Positions 11,227 to 22,914 of a stretch of 64,000 bases of DNA are shown in pieces. Under the pieces are notes generated by a model. It did no database searches. It was not told the DNA's origin and saw nothing but the letters and a program-made list of their open reading frames with translations. The position numbers and the translations under genes were made by a program. Where the stretch lies: NCBI RefSeq assembly GCF_031755915.1, contig NC_083386.1:7502001-7566000 (forward strand). Reading direction: 5' to 3'. Position 1 is the stretch's first letter. Every line of letters begins with the position of its first letter. The DNA is from Ziziphus jujuba. Its lineage: Eukaryota > Streptophyta > Magnoliopsida > Rosales > Rhamnaceae.

Positions 11227-11659
11227 ATGGCGATAATCATTAGCATAGGGGCAAAGATTAGTGAGTACACAGTTGAACCTATTGGCCGCCAACTGGGTTA
11301 CCTCCTTAACTATAAAAGCAATGTAGAAAATCTCAGAACTCAAATTCAGCATTTGAAGGATGAAAGAGATAAGCTTCAGCATTCCATTGATGAGGCTAAG
11401 AAAAACAGTGAAGAAGAAATTGAAGCTGATGTTGCCAACTGGCTTAGCAGAATTGATAGGATGATTTCTCAACATTCAGAGAAGTTTCTAACAAATGAAG
11501 GCAGAGCAAATATTAATTGCTTGAGTGGGAAGTTACTGGATTTGGGGTCCCGCCATCGGATGAGCAGGAAAGCAAAGAAGATGGCAATGGAAGCTGCTAT
11601 TGAAATCCTAGCTGCAGGGGAATTCCACAAGGTGTCTTGCCTACCAAGAACTTCTGGCC

Positions 11660-11705
<46 letters not shown>

Positions 11706-13011
11706 ATCATATATTATATATATAATATATTCTAAATTTTGCTGAGAGATAATGTTCTTAATTCTGTCTGATCATATTCCAGGATGTGGGGCCTGCTGTT
11801 AGTCCTTATGGTGGACCATCATCTTCTCAGTCTGCACGCGAGCAAAGCCTATTTACATCGTCTAAAGAAGGGGTAAGAAATCTTTATTGATTATTGAATG
11901 CTTCTTTAAATTTTGGGATTCACTCCATGGCTGTTTATTTTATTTTCAGGCTTTACAGTGCCAGAGTTCTGTGTTAGACAATGACATTGGATCAAGTGGT
12001 CCATCTGTTTCTGGTAGCCTTTCCATTCCCAAAACTGGACTTGGGTCTGTGGCAGCTCAAACACCATCATCTTCAATACAGAAGCTGAATTCATCTGGTG
12101 AACTTAAGAATGATTACGAGGAAGCTTCAACTGAAAACGAGGAAAGCACTATGTCTAGTACAAGTTTCTCCTCTGTTCCAACAAAATCGAGTGGGATGGA
12201 TTCTAAAATGTTGCAGCAACTTGATAAGTTGGTCTTACCAAAAGACGAATTATCTGAGCCAAATCTGCTAACTTCAATGGATAAATCACTTACTAATATG
12301 TCACCATCCGTGCCACATGGACAGGCTCTGAAAAGCCTTGAGGCTGTTGATTCATCAAATTATCTGGGTGATGAACAAGATAAGAAGAAGTTGGATGCTT
12401 CACTTGACAAGAAAGTACCCGATGCTCGAGACACTACTTCACTTGAACAAGACACGGTTGAAGAAAGTGGCCGGTTAAAAATTGTTGCTTCTTGTGACAA
12501 GGCCACTGATGTGGTGAATGATGTAGATTCTGCAGTGCCAAAGAAGATTACATCAATGAATATTGAAACTACAGTATATTCCAATGGAGCTGTATCTCAT
12601 TCATCGGCCGATGGGACACAGAAGGTGGATACCTTTTCAGCAGAGAGGAAGAGCCACAATACGGAAGCTGTTATACTGGAGAAGCCGCCCCTAGCTTTCT
12701 TGGAATGCAAACCTTCTACATCTGCAGTGAATAACAAACCTGATCCAGAAACCTCTGATGGATCTGTGAGTGCTGAGAAAAATAGCAACTTTGTCAATGC
12801 AGATGCATCTTCCCCTAGCATGGCAATTCTGCGCCCTGAGGTTGCTACTCAGTCTCCCCTGACATCTGATGCAGCTTCTCCACCTATGGTCTCAAATGTT
12901 GCCCTGTCCATATTTAACTTTGGGGATAAAGTTGCGTCGACAAAAGATTCAGATGCTGCTTCTCCCACGTGTAGTTTTGGCTCTAAACCTGAAGGATCAA
13001 TATTGACCTAG
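11227..13011 (+). CDS. Chimeric NLR coiled-coil / NUP1-like nucleoporin reading frame
   Basis: The first exon (ATG 11227) is a close relative of the coiled-coil exon of NLR1: 'ISEYTVEPIGRQLGYL', 'ENLRTQIQHLKDERDK', 'ADVANWLSRIDRMIS', 'MSRKAKKMAMEAAIEI'. NLR similarity stops near 11645, before any NB-ARC sequence. After a (TA)n(TG)n tract comes a 90-bp exon (11783-11872, between CAG and GTAAG) starting 'DVGPAVSPYGGPSSSQSARE'. A long exon from 11950 follows. These read as the Ser/Thr-rich middle of a plant NUP1/NUP136-type FG nucleoporin. An AAG|GTGTCT donor at 11631 would join all three in phase: 135 + 30 + 353 codons, 518 in total. The stop at 13009 lies in a solo LTR. Alternative donors exist in the (TG)n tract. 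The same fusion exists, broken, in copy 2. Expression is unknown, and it may be a pseudogene. Confidence 0.6.
11660..11740. repeat. (TA)n(TG)n microsatellite at the NLR/NUP1 junction
   Basis: Compound dinucleotide tract at 11660-11705 followed by AT-rich 'atatattatatatataatatat'. It sits at the point where NLR similarity has ended and NUP1-like intron begins. Copy 2 has the (TA)n part (49142-49163) but lacks the (TG)n expansion. Confidence 0.8.
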
Positions 13012-13448
13012 AAGATTCTAGAATTAACTAGTATATTTGATATACTTGGTTGGAAGTCGAGCATTGGAATTTGTGGAAAAAATATCTAAAATTGAGGATG
13101 AGACCAAGGACACAGTGGAGAAGTCTAGAAGCTTTGAGTAGGCCAAAGCAACCGACTTTGTCAAGTATAAAAGGAAGCTTTGGCTTCCCTGCTTGGTGAG
13201 CTACACAAGTGAGCTCCAAGGAGGCTCTCGGTTGGTGTGAATGAAAGAGCTACTCAATTGAGTAGAGTAAGCTCTTAGAAAGAGAGAGCTTTCATGTGTC
13301 AATAAATGTTAAGAGTTGTGTTTATGTGTTGAGTCTTAATTATGTGTGTGGGTCCTGCTGCATGTGTATGAGTATTTTATATTATATCAATGTATTTGCT
13401 TGTATAAATTATTAGTATAGTAGAATTAATTTATTTTCTCGCCCAACA
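12990..13448. mobile_element. Solo LTR (459 bp) inside NUP1-like exon
   Basis: The element begins TG (12990) and ends CA (13448). It is flanked by the 5-bp direct repeat AAACC (12985-12989 and 13449-13453). It contains a TATAAAAGG box near 13167 and an AATAAA signal near 13301, as expected of an LTR. The sister copy shows the uninterrupted sequence at about 51215-51235. The ends lack a perfect inverted repeat beyond TG/CA, and no internal retroelement sequence remains. It supplies the stop codon of the upstream chimeric frame. Confidence 0.75.
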
Positions 13449-13453
13449 AAACC

Positions 13454-13570
13454 CACTGATGAAGTTCCAGAGACATTTACAACATTTGCTTCCTCCCCAG
13501 CAGTTGTTACTGAATCAGGAGCCACAGAATGTGGTTCTTTTCCAGAGCAAAAGCCTGAAACCTCAAGCAG
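13454..13570 (+). pseudogene. NUP1-like exon remainder beyond the solo LTR
   Basis: Continuation of the exon interrupted at 12989. It reads 'DEVPETFTTFASSPAVVTES' and ends 'KPETSSR' at a GTAAG donor (13571), as in the copies ending at 15900 and 51342. It is cut off from its start by the LTR and so cannot be translated in the original frame. Confidence 0.7.
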
Positions 13571-13572
13571 GT

Positions 13573-14053
13573 AAGATTGAAATACCGATAAATGGTATTT
13601 TTCGTTGAAATATTATTTTTGCTTATTTTGATGATCCTCAATACAGAAGAAAAAGTTCAGGAATTACTAAATATGGGATGACAGGGTTGAAAAAGTTCAG
13701 AAATTACTAAATATGGGACGACAGGGTTGTATTCAATCCTCAAAAAAGAGGATTTGCTTGAGTATCGAGGAGTCAAAGTATTTAAGCCAAAATACCAAAT
13801 GAAAGTAGATCGATTTTTTTTTCATTCCCGAGGAAGTGCATATTTTACCCGAATCTTCTTCCATAATGGTACGGAACAATAGTATGATTGGAATAGATAC
13901 ACGAATCACTTTAAATATAAGAAGTCGAGCAGGTGGATTGGTACGAGTAGAGAGGGGAAAAAAAAAAAAAAGATTGAACTTAAAATCTTTTCTGGAGATA
14001 TCCATTTTGCTGTAGAGATGGATAAGATATTTCGACTCAGCTTGATACCGTTA
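13573..14053 (+). other. rpoC2: Plastid DNA insertion: rpoC2 fragment (NUPT)
   Basis: Translation of the plus strand matches chloroplast RNA polymerase beta'' (rpoC2): 'IEIPINGIFR', '[20 protein letters not shown]', then '[20 protein letters not shown]', '[20 protein letters not shown]', '[14 protein letters not shown]' and '[12 protein letters not shown]'. A 40-bp tandem duplication (13649-13688 and 13689-13728), an extra base in a T-run near 13821 and an extended A-run break the frame. It sits in the intron right after a GTAA donor. Copies of this intron at 15901 and 51343 lack it. It has no plastid function here. Confidence 0.88.
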
Positions 14054-14223
14054 CTCTTCTTGGCTCTTATTTAATGGAAGATTGTAATTGGTTTTGTCTT
14101 TACAAGCGTTATGGAAGCTTCATTGGTATTTTAAATAGTGCATTTGAATTTATCATGATGTTTGTTTTCATCTTTGTTTTTTTCCTATTTTTTTAATAAG
14201 TAATTAAGAGTTGACCTGTTTCT

Positions 14224-17200
14224 GGTAGCCTTTCCATTCCCAAAACTGGACTTGGGTCTGTGGTTGCTCCAAAACCATCGTCTTCAATACAGAAGCTGAA
14301 TTCATCTGGTGAACTTAAGAATGATTATGAGGAAGCAACTGAAAACGAGGAAAGCACCATGCCTAGTACAAGTTTCTCCTCTGTTCTAACAAAATCGAGT
14401 GAGATGGATTCTAAAATATTGCAGCAACTTGATAAGTTGATCTTACCAAAAGACAAATTATCTGAGCCAAATCTACCTACTTCAACGGATAAATCACCTA
14501 CTAATATGTCACCATCCATGCTCCACGGACAGGCTCTGAAAAGCCTTGAGGCTGTTGATTCATCAAAATTTCTGGGTGATGTACAAGATAAGTTGGATGC
14601 TTCACTTGACAAGAAAATACCGGATGCTCGAGACACTACTTCTTTTGAACAAGACACGGTTGAAGAAAGTGGCCGGTTAAAAATTGTCACTTCTTGTGAC
14701 GAGGCCACTGATGTGGTGAATGATGTAGATTCTGCAGTGCCAAAGAAGAATATATCAATGAATAGTGATTCTACAGTTTCTGATGCACCAATCTTTGTTG
14801 CCTCTCCTCCACAAAAGAAGTGGGCTTTTCGGATGAGTGTACCTGAGGTATTTTAGTTTTCTTGGTTTCTACTACGTGTAGATATCTTTATTTAACCATA
14901 TATATTGGGAAGTGGTCCATCGACTTGATATCTGACAGTCTTTTTGACAAATGATTTTATCCCTCATATAGGTTTATCCAACGGTTCATAAACATCGAGA
15001 AGTTATGGGAAGTTAATACTCTGATTTATACAGCATCTTATTTATCTATTCTTTTTATTTCTGCTGTTATATCATATTTGAAGTAACTACTTGCAGCATA
15101 TGTATAATCATAGAATGTCCTTACAGCGAGATAAATATGCTGTATGATAGTTTGGTTAAACAATTTCTTATGAATTTGACATTAGACTGGTCTTATAACA
15201 TTCAACATTTTTTCACTGTGAGATAGTGACATTTTTTTTTTTTTCCAGTGAATATTCTCTTTAATATTTATTAATTTTTAACCTTCATGAAAATGAATCT
15301 TCAGAATTTTTGTTATGGATATTCCTTGTAGGATTTTCTGGAGCTCGATGATGATGATGATGATGATGTATGTTCCAATGGTGCTGCATCTCATTCATCG
15401 ACCGATGGGACACAGAAGGTGGATACCTTTTCAGCAGAGAGGAAAAGCCACAATACTGAAGCTGTTATACTGGCGAAGCCGCCCTTAGCTTTCTTGGAAT
15501 GCAAACATTCTACATCTGCAGTGAATAAGAAATCTGATCCAGAAACCTATGATGGATCAGTGAGTGCTGACGTAAATAGCAACATTGTCAATGCAGATGC
15601 ATCTTCCCCTAGTATGGCAGTTCTGTGCACGGAGGTTGCTACTCGGGCTCCCTTGACATCTGATGTAGCTTCTCCACCCATGGTGTCAAATGTCGCCCTG
15701 CCCATATTTAGCTTTGGGGATAAAGTTGCATCAACAAAAGATTCAGATGCTGCTTCTAACACAAGTAGTTTTGGCTCTAAACACGCTGATGAAGTTCCAG
15801 AGACATCTACAACATTTGCTTCCTCCCCGGCAGTTGTTACTGAATCAGCAGCCACAGAATCTGGTTCTTTTCCAGACCCAAAGCCTGAAACCTCAAGCAG
15901 GTAAACTCTTCTTGGCCGTTATTTAATGGAAGATTGTAATTGGTTTTGTCATTGCAAGTGTTATGGAAGCTTCGTTGGTATTTTAAGTAGTGCATTTGCA
16001 TTTATCTTGATGCTTGTTTTCATCTTTGTTTTTTTTCCCTATTTTTAATAAGTAATTAAGAGTTTTATTAGATAATAATGAAAACAAAAAAACAGGGGAA
16101 AGATATCAACTATCGAATCAACAGGGGAAAGATATCAACTATCGAAACATATCAACTATCGAATCATACACACACACATGAGCTCAGATATTAATGCAAC
16201 AGTTGACAATCTAAAAATATATTTCTTGTGAGCAAATAAACTGGAATGGTTTAATAAATTTGGTAAAAATGAGTATTGGATGGCTATTTGTATGCTGCAA
16301 TATGCAGTGTAGTGAGGATTCCCGAGAATGTTTCTTTTGGTAGTAATTGTTCTAAAATTATTTTTTGTGTTAATGCCTAGGTCTGTCTACATGGTGGAAT
16401 TCTCCATGGGAAGTGGTGGTGGTGTTAACAAGTCTAATAGAAAATTTTACAGGGTTAACCGTAAGTGTAATAGAGGATTTAACAAGGTTAAAGGTAAGCA
16501 GCGGAGGTTGTCTGTTGGGACTGGGAATGCATCCTCCACTAGTATACCTATTCAATTTGGTTCAACCACATCATCTCCATCCTCAGGTTTTGCTGGGAAT
16601 AGCATCTCTACTGGCAGTTCTATCTTTGGTTCTACTACTGCTGCTCAAGTGTTTGGTTCAGGAACTACTGGACTTGGTTCTGCTGCTTCGCCATCAGATA
16701 CCAACCCCATTAGCTCCAGTAGTGGTACTCCTACAGTCTTGTTGGGTACCAGTTGGCAACCTGCAAAATATTCAATATTTGGTTCCACATTCAGGTCTGC
16801 ATCTCCATCACCTGGATTTTCCTTTGGACCATCCACAGCTTCTGGTGCTACAACGATCAATTCACCTATGGTTCTTGGGGCGTCCACAGGTTCTGCTACT
16901 ACCACAAACAGTGCACCCATGGTTTTTGGGGCATCGACAAGTTCCGCTGCCGCCACAAATAGTGCACCTGCATTTTTTGGATCATCCAATGGTGCATCAA
17001 CAAGTTCCATTTTTTCATTCACTTCACCCTTTGTTGGTGCCTCAACACAGCCTACGTTTGGTAACCCTAGTTCTGCTTTCTCATTTTGTTCTTCTGCCGC
17101 AGCTAATAATGATCAAATGAATATGGAAGACAGCGTGGCTGAGGACACTGTAGCATCAGTGCCTTCGGTCCCAGTATTTGGTCAACAATCAGTCTTGCCC

Positions 17201-17446
17201 TCACCCTCTTCATCTCCATTTCAATTCGGTTCAGCGGGTCCATCGGCAAGTACTCCATTTCAATTCGGAAGCCAATTGAATGTGCCAGCCCATCAGAACA
17301 GTTCTCCATTTCCAGTCTCCGGTAGTATGGGATTACTTCCTGAAGGGAGTAACTTCTCCTTTGGATGTGGTGGTGGTGGTGGTGGTGGTGGTGACAAGTC
17401 TAATAGAAAATTTTACAAGGTTAAAGGTAAGCCACTGAAGAAGTAA
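14224..17446 (+). pseudogene. NUP1-like FG-nucleoporin, 5'-truncated C-terminal half (second copy)
   Basis: Three exons read through with matching phases: about 14224-14847, 15332-15900 and 16381-17446. The first starts abruptly inside the exon also seen at about 12015, with a stop just upstream and no acceptor, so the 5' end is missing. It ends 'PPQKKWAFRMSVPE' and joins to 'DFLELDDDDDDD'. The last exon is FG-rich ('SIFGST', 'VFGSG', 'FSFGPS', 'FQFGS' and similar, about a dozen FG motifs). It closes with the basic tail 'DKSNRKFYKVKGKPLKK', which resembles the end of plant NUP1/NUP136, a nuclear-basket nucleoporin. The three exons could still yield an open protein if supplied with a start. 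I treat it as a fragment created by a tandem duplication of about 2.2 kb. Family assignment is moderate; the FG-nucleoporin nature is clear. Confidence 0.65.
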
Positions 17447-18856
17447 TTGCACCAGCAGTGGTGGTGTTTCCTCATCAAATTTCATAGTGAATTGCGATTG
17501 TGAAAGCAATTTTTACCATTGCAACACCCCGCCAGCAGAAGGTTGCTGGTTATGTTGGTCATCCTGAATTATTTGATCGTGATCAGCTTCTATAAACTCC
17601 AGAAGGTCAGAACGATTCTGTTTTCTCCTTCTAAATATTTGTCTCTTAATTTTTGTTAGAACGATTCTGTTTTCTCCTTCTAAATATTTGTCTCTTAATT
17701 TTTGTTCGATTCTGTTTTCTCCTTCTAAATATTTGTCTCTTAATTTTTGTTCGATTCTGTTTTCTCCTTCTAAATATTTGTCTTTCTTTTTTTGTGTTTT
17801 GGGCTTTGTCTTTTATTTTTGTTTCTTTGTAAGGGAATATTATGGTTGCAATGCCAGCATAAGTTTTGACAATTTTGTATCAGTCTCTCTCTCTATCTAG
17901 TGTAAGAATGGTTATGCTTTGTACTAGTACATGTAGGTGATAGATTTCTGTTTTTGGTGATAATATGCTATTCACTCTGTTCTGTGTACTCTGCTATTTG
18001 TATCATAAAAAAAAGAAAACGGTTATGTATCTCTCTCAAACAAATGCTTCTATGGTTGTTCCTTTCCGATGCGTCGGGGTGCATTGCGGCACTGAATTTT
18101 GTTATTTTCATTGTTATTTTTTTATTTTTTGATTCTTTTGTAAATTTTAGATTCGTATTTTATTATTTAAAATTTGAATGATCTCGATCCCTTTTTTCCT
18201 CGTTGCAACTGATGAGGTGTTGGTGGACCGTTGATCTAGTATCTTTTATACTGCTCGATGCTGATATATGGCATGTTGTTTTTCAAGGTTATTTTGAATA
18301 TTAATTATTAATAAACTCTTATGTTGAGAATTTTCTTTTCCCTTTTCTTGTTTTCTCATATAAAGTAATTTAAATAATTTTTTACCATTCCTGTTATTTG
18401 TAATATTGAAAATTTGGGTTAGGTCGCTATGAATATGATGAAATTCTCAAGGGAAGTCCATGAATTTTGGGTTCCAGAGAATTCAAAGTGGAATAGATCT
18501 TTAATTTTTCATCTCTTTGCAATATGAAACAATGGGCCATGATGCTCGATGCAGAAGTATGGATGTAGATTGTATGACATATTAGATGTGAAAATGATGT
18601 ATGGTTGGTGCATGTTTTGGGTCTGGCCTCAATGTAACTGGGTTGGCTGATCGTGTCTGTGCGATCCATCTCCTTGAGATATATTTGGTAAAAATGTGTA
18701 CTGGTTGGCAATTTATAGCAACATGCAGCGTAGTAAGAATTACTGAGTATATTTCTTTGGTAGAAATATCTTCTAATCTATGTTACTTGGGGGCATTCTC
18801 ATTTTAGAACTTGTATGTCTAAATTTATTTTTTTCTTCTGCTTGCTTCATGTACAG
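17447..18856. other. Non-coding spacer between NUP1-like fragments
   Basis: Matches 52983-54418 in copy 2 almost throughout, so it is part of the duplication. It is T-rich, with no coding frame recognised. It holds the minisatellite at 17608-17796. Confidence 0.6.
17608..17796. repeat. Four-copy minisatellite, 46-48-bp unit
   Basis: The unit 'cgattctgttttctccttct' continuing 'aaatatttgtctcttaatttttgtt' occurs four times in a row. The sister locus in copy 2 (about 53149-53195) has one copy, so this is a private expansion. Confidence 0.85.
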
Positions 18857-19740
18857 CTTTCCTACTGTGCCAGCCAATGCAACAGATTCTGTACTTAAGG
18901 TGCCCGAGCCATCAAATGTTGGTAGTAGTGACGTTTCAGAAGACTATGGAGTGTTTTCTAGTATACCTGAAACTGGACTTCCTTCTTCTTTATCAACGCT
19001 AACACCAACACCAACTGCTGGTATATTCTCCTTCGGCAACCTTCCTAGTAGTCTTTAGCTTCAGCTTCTGGTACCCCTGTAGATTTCAATAGTTTGACAA
19101 GTCACAATTCATCCAATAGTTCAACCTTGGCCGGTGTTGTTAGCCTTATTTCCACCCCTAGTGTCACTACTGCTTCCACCACCATTGCCTCCACCGGCAG
19201 TCTCTTGACCTTGACTCCTGCATCTTCATTTCCAGTTGTATCAGTTTTTAAATTTGGTTCTGCAGCTTCAACTGCGGTTGCACCAGTTTCAGCCACGTTG
19301 GACTTGCCATCCTCAGAAAGCATAGCCAAGAAGGACACAGGTTTTTGCATAAGTGGCGCACCATTTGGTGTCACAGCTGCTGCCACTACAAGCACTGGAA
19401 GTAGCATTTTTGGGTTTGGTGCAACTGCTACTGGCAATTCTATCTTTGGTTCTACTGCTCCTCCTAAACTCCGGAGGTGGTATTCCTACAGGCTTGCTTG
19501 GTACTCGTTGGCAACCTGCAAAATCTTCCATATTTAGTTCCACATTCTGTTCTAAATCTTCATCACCTGGATTTTCCTTCGGACTATCCACAGCTTCTGC
19601 TGCTACCACAAACAATTCATGTTCACAGCTACTGGTGCTACCATAAACAACTCATCTATGGTAGCAACTTCTTCATGGGAAGTGATGGAGGTGGTGGTGT
19701 TCACAAGTGTAATAGAAAATTTTACAAGGTTAATGGTTAG
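18857..19740 (+). pseudogene. NUP1-like C-terminal fragment (third copy)
   Basis: After a 'tgtacag' acceptor the sequence reads 'FPTVPANATDSVLKVPEPSN', 'GVFSSIPETGLPSSLSTL' and 'AGIFSFGNLP'. It then stops at 19056 where copy 2 continues, because about 27 bp are missing. Further frames hold 'SSIFGFGATATGNSIFGST' (about 19400-19460) and a decayed basic tail 'CNRKFYKV' ending at 19740. The stop and frame changes make it non-functional. The same fragment lies at 54419-55276. Confidence 0.7.
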
Positions 19741-19862
19741 CAGCGGAGGATGTAATTCCCAGATAGGTTTCCTCATCAATGTTCATTGTGAATTGCAATT
19801 GTGCAAAACGATTTATACCATTGCTATGCTGGTTATGTTGGTCATCCCCCGCTTCTCTGAGG

Positions 19863-20520
19863 CACTACAAGAAAATTATCAATTACCGATGAACATAAAT
19901 TGTCGGCGAAACTGGAAAATTCATTGGTAAAGGATTTACCGAGGAAACTAAATTTGTCGGCACTGTTGTCTGGTATACGTCCTCTGGGATTGTATTTATC
20001 GAGAAATATTTTATGTTTCTCGGTGAATCCCTTTATCGATGAATACTAAACTTTCTAGCCAAATAATATTTCCATCGACCCAAGAATTGTCGATAAAGGG
20101 CTTTGCAGACAAAAAAAGAAGCAGTTGAAAATACAATGCTGAAAATTTTAAAACCATTAGCGACAACAAGATATTGTCGGACAAGGCACCTTTAGCAACG
20201 AATTGATTGTTTGTCAGCAATGAGTTCTCAAACGACGATACTATAATTTGTTGGCGTAGGCTCCATTAAAGATGAAGTTATAGTTTTTCGGAAAATTTAT
20301 TATTGTCGACAAAATTTATATTTGTTGCCAAATAGCTATTTAGCGAGGAAACTGGTCTTCAGCAATGGTTTTGTGGGACAAATATACCATTGTCAATAAA
20401 ATGTTTTAGCGGTAAAACTTTTTCTATTGGTACATATTCAATCATTTACCAAGGAAATTTTTGGTCGATAATCATTTTGCCGACGAAAGTGAGTTTTGTT
20501 GGCAAAAGTATTTCCAATTT
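19863..20520. repeat. CACTA left terminus and subterminal repeat array
   Basis: About twenty degenerate copies of a roughly 12-bp motif (ttTaCCGAcgAA, or its complement TTcGTCGGtaAA) occur in both orientations, starting immediately inside the terminal inverted repeat. Such arrays are transposase (TNPA-type) binding regions in En/Spm elements. Confidence 0.85.
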
Positions 20521-21900
20521 TTTTAAAAAATTTTTTGCAAAATATGGTGGATGAAAGTTTTTATCAACCTGAATATGTTTTATCAACACAAATATGATAC
20601 AAATTTTCATATTGTACAGAAGTAAGTGAACAAAAGAGAGAATTCTTTAATTTTATGAACATACACGTGAATAAAAATCCAAAAGCTACCACAATAAAAT
20701 GAAAATATCCATCTTTGTCAACAAGCAGCTGATGGAGGGGGTGGAGGTGGTGGAGGAAAATGAATAGATGTACCATAACCAGAGCAAGAGTGCTGTACCA
20801 TAATTTGTCGTATAAACTTTCTCATTTGGCTCATATCTTCTTCATATTTTGACATCCGTTCTTCATTTTGTTGCCTGTATGAGTCATATTCTTCTTTTAA
20901 AATTGTCATCCATTCTTCACTTTGTTGCCTATATGAGTCATATTCATCTTTCAAACTTGACAATCGCTCATGCAAAGCAGTTGCACCTGGTGATGGTTGT
21001 CTTTTATGAGAATATGAGGCTGGTTTCGGACCATATCCCATGCCGAGTATATATCCAGCTGTAGTTCCTAATACTTCATCAACAATCACATTCTCATCCA
21101 CCGATTCGAATCCTTCCTCACGTAGTTGTGAACATCTTTGATGCATGTCCTCCTACAAAAAACAAAAATTCATATGAATGTATTATTCACTTAGAAAATT
21201 AAGAATTACAAGTAAGGTGTTTCTTAGTTTGGAAGGAGAAATGTAGAAAATTATTTACATACATATCTTTGTCGAGCTGTCTCATTGATCCAACATTTTT
21301 TATCATGATAATGCATATCATGAAAAAATTCCACCCTTCCTTATGTTTGTCCTTCAAGAAAATTCTGTTGTTCATAAAAATGTTATGTACAGAAAATTAA
21401 TAAACAAGCAAATTGCCAATTTTAAATGTTATACAGAGAATTTTGGACAAAAATATACATGTATATATATACCTTTGATTTTTCCTGAAGATGATATAAA
21501 AAGGGTTTCGATCCTCCATAATGACTATAAGGCACATTTTCATGATTTTTTTTGTTTACTTGTGAACGGTGCTGCACATGTTACCTTTAATCAATTTGAA
21601 AGTATAATGTAATAACCGTAAATATAATAAAAATTAATCACGTATACAAGATATTTTGGGTTGGTGCCAAAGAAATCACATAGTCAATGCCAATCCACTT
21701 CCTTTACACCTAAGGGAGGAGTAGATTGTTTAACTTCTTCGATAGTCTCAAACTCCAAAAAGCGAATATGAAGTCTATGACGAAAATCACTATATGCTTT
21801 GCCCATTAAAGTATTGACATAGTTAACATATCTCTCATCTTCTCGGTCAATATCAAACTTAAATTGCAAAAAGAATAATAGAAGTATAGATGCTTAGAAA

Positions 21901-21994
21901 TATCCAATAACACTTAACACCAGCAACAACCTTAGATGCTTAGAAAATCCAATAGCACTTAGAACCATTAGCACTTATCTATATGTAGACATTT

Positions 21995-22033
<39 letters not shown>

Positions 22034-22160
22034 ATATCCAATAACACTTAACACCATCAACAACCTTAGATGCTTAGAAAATCCAATAGCACTTAGAACC
22101 ATTAGCACTTATCTATATGTAGACATTTCAGTATATATATATATATATATATGTATATAT
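21901..22160. repeat. 134-bp tandem duplication with (TA)n
   Basis: Sequence starting 'tatccaataacacttaacac' and ending in a (TA)n tract occurs twice (21901-22034 and 22035-22160) within an intron of the CACTA gene. There is one substitution ('cagcaac'/'catcaac') plus (TA)n length change. Confidence 0.85.
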
Positions 22161-22914
22161 AATATATATATATACACATACACTTCCAACAGAACCAATA
22201 TAAATTAGTTAGCATTTAATATTGGCATAAAGATGAAGTATATTTTGCGAAGATTTACAAACTAGTAATGCAGGAAGAGAAGATTTTAAAATGCATATAG
22301 AAGAATAATTAATGAAATAGGCATTAGCAGCACTAGCATAGGACCTCATAGATGAGTAGCCTTAATAGTTAGAAAACATAGAGGAAAATCCAAAATGGTT
22401 ATGAACCTGTAAAAGATCTCTGATTCGTTTTCTTTCATTCTCACCAATCTTCGTCCATGCTTCAATGTGTAGAGGAGCATGCTTTCTTACTAGATAACCA
22501 CACTCACTTGTTAATTTACTTGAAATCTCCTTGTTCGTGGGTCTCCCAATGTCATAATCGAGTTCCATCGTTAACCTCCCCATAGTTGCAACCATAGCTG
22601 CAGTTCCTTTGCCAATAGTCCCTCCTTTAACATTTTTGCTTTGCAAATTGGATGCTGAAAATATGCAATAGCAAAACAAGACATTTATGTACATAATATA
22701 GACTTCTTAATACTAGTTTAAGCATGTATTTATAGTCACTGATATTAAACTACTACTGCAGGAAATGGTAAGGCTTGGTCCTTCTTGTCTAAGTTAGTAA
22801 CTCTGGAATTTCTAAGGCCATACTTTCTGCTTATAAATATGGATATATATATCTATTTATTTATTTATTTATTTTGTGCTTTGGAGTAAAATATACATAT
22901 ATATATATATATTT

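Noticed and set aside
11227..13011. Chimera explained purely by assembly error
   Set aside because: The same junction with (TA)n tract and exon order occurs independently in copy 2 with many differences, so it is real in the genome.
17608..17796. Regularly spaced repeats resembling a CRISPR array
   Set aside because: Units are contiguous with almost no unique spacers, and the genome is a plant. It is a minisatellite.
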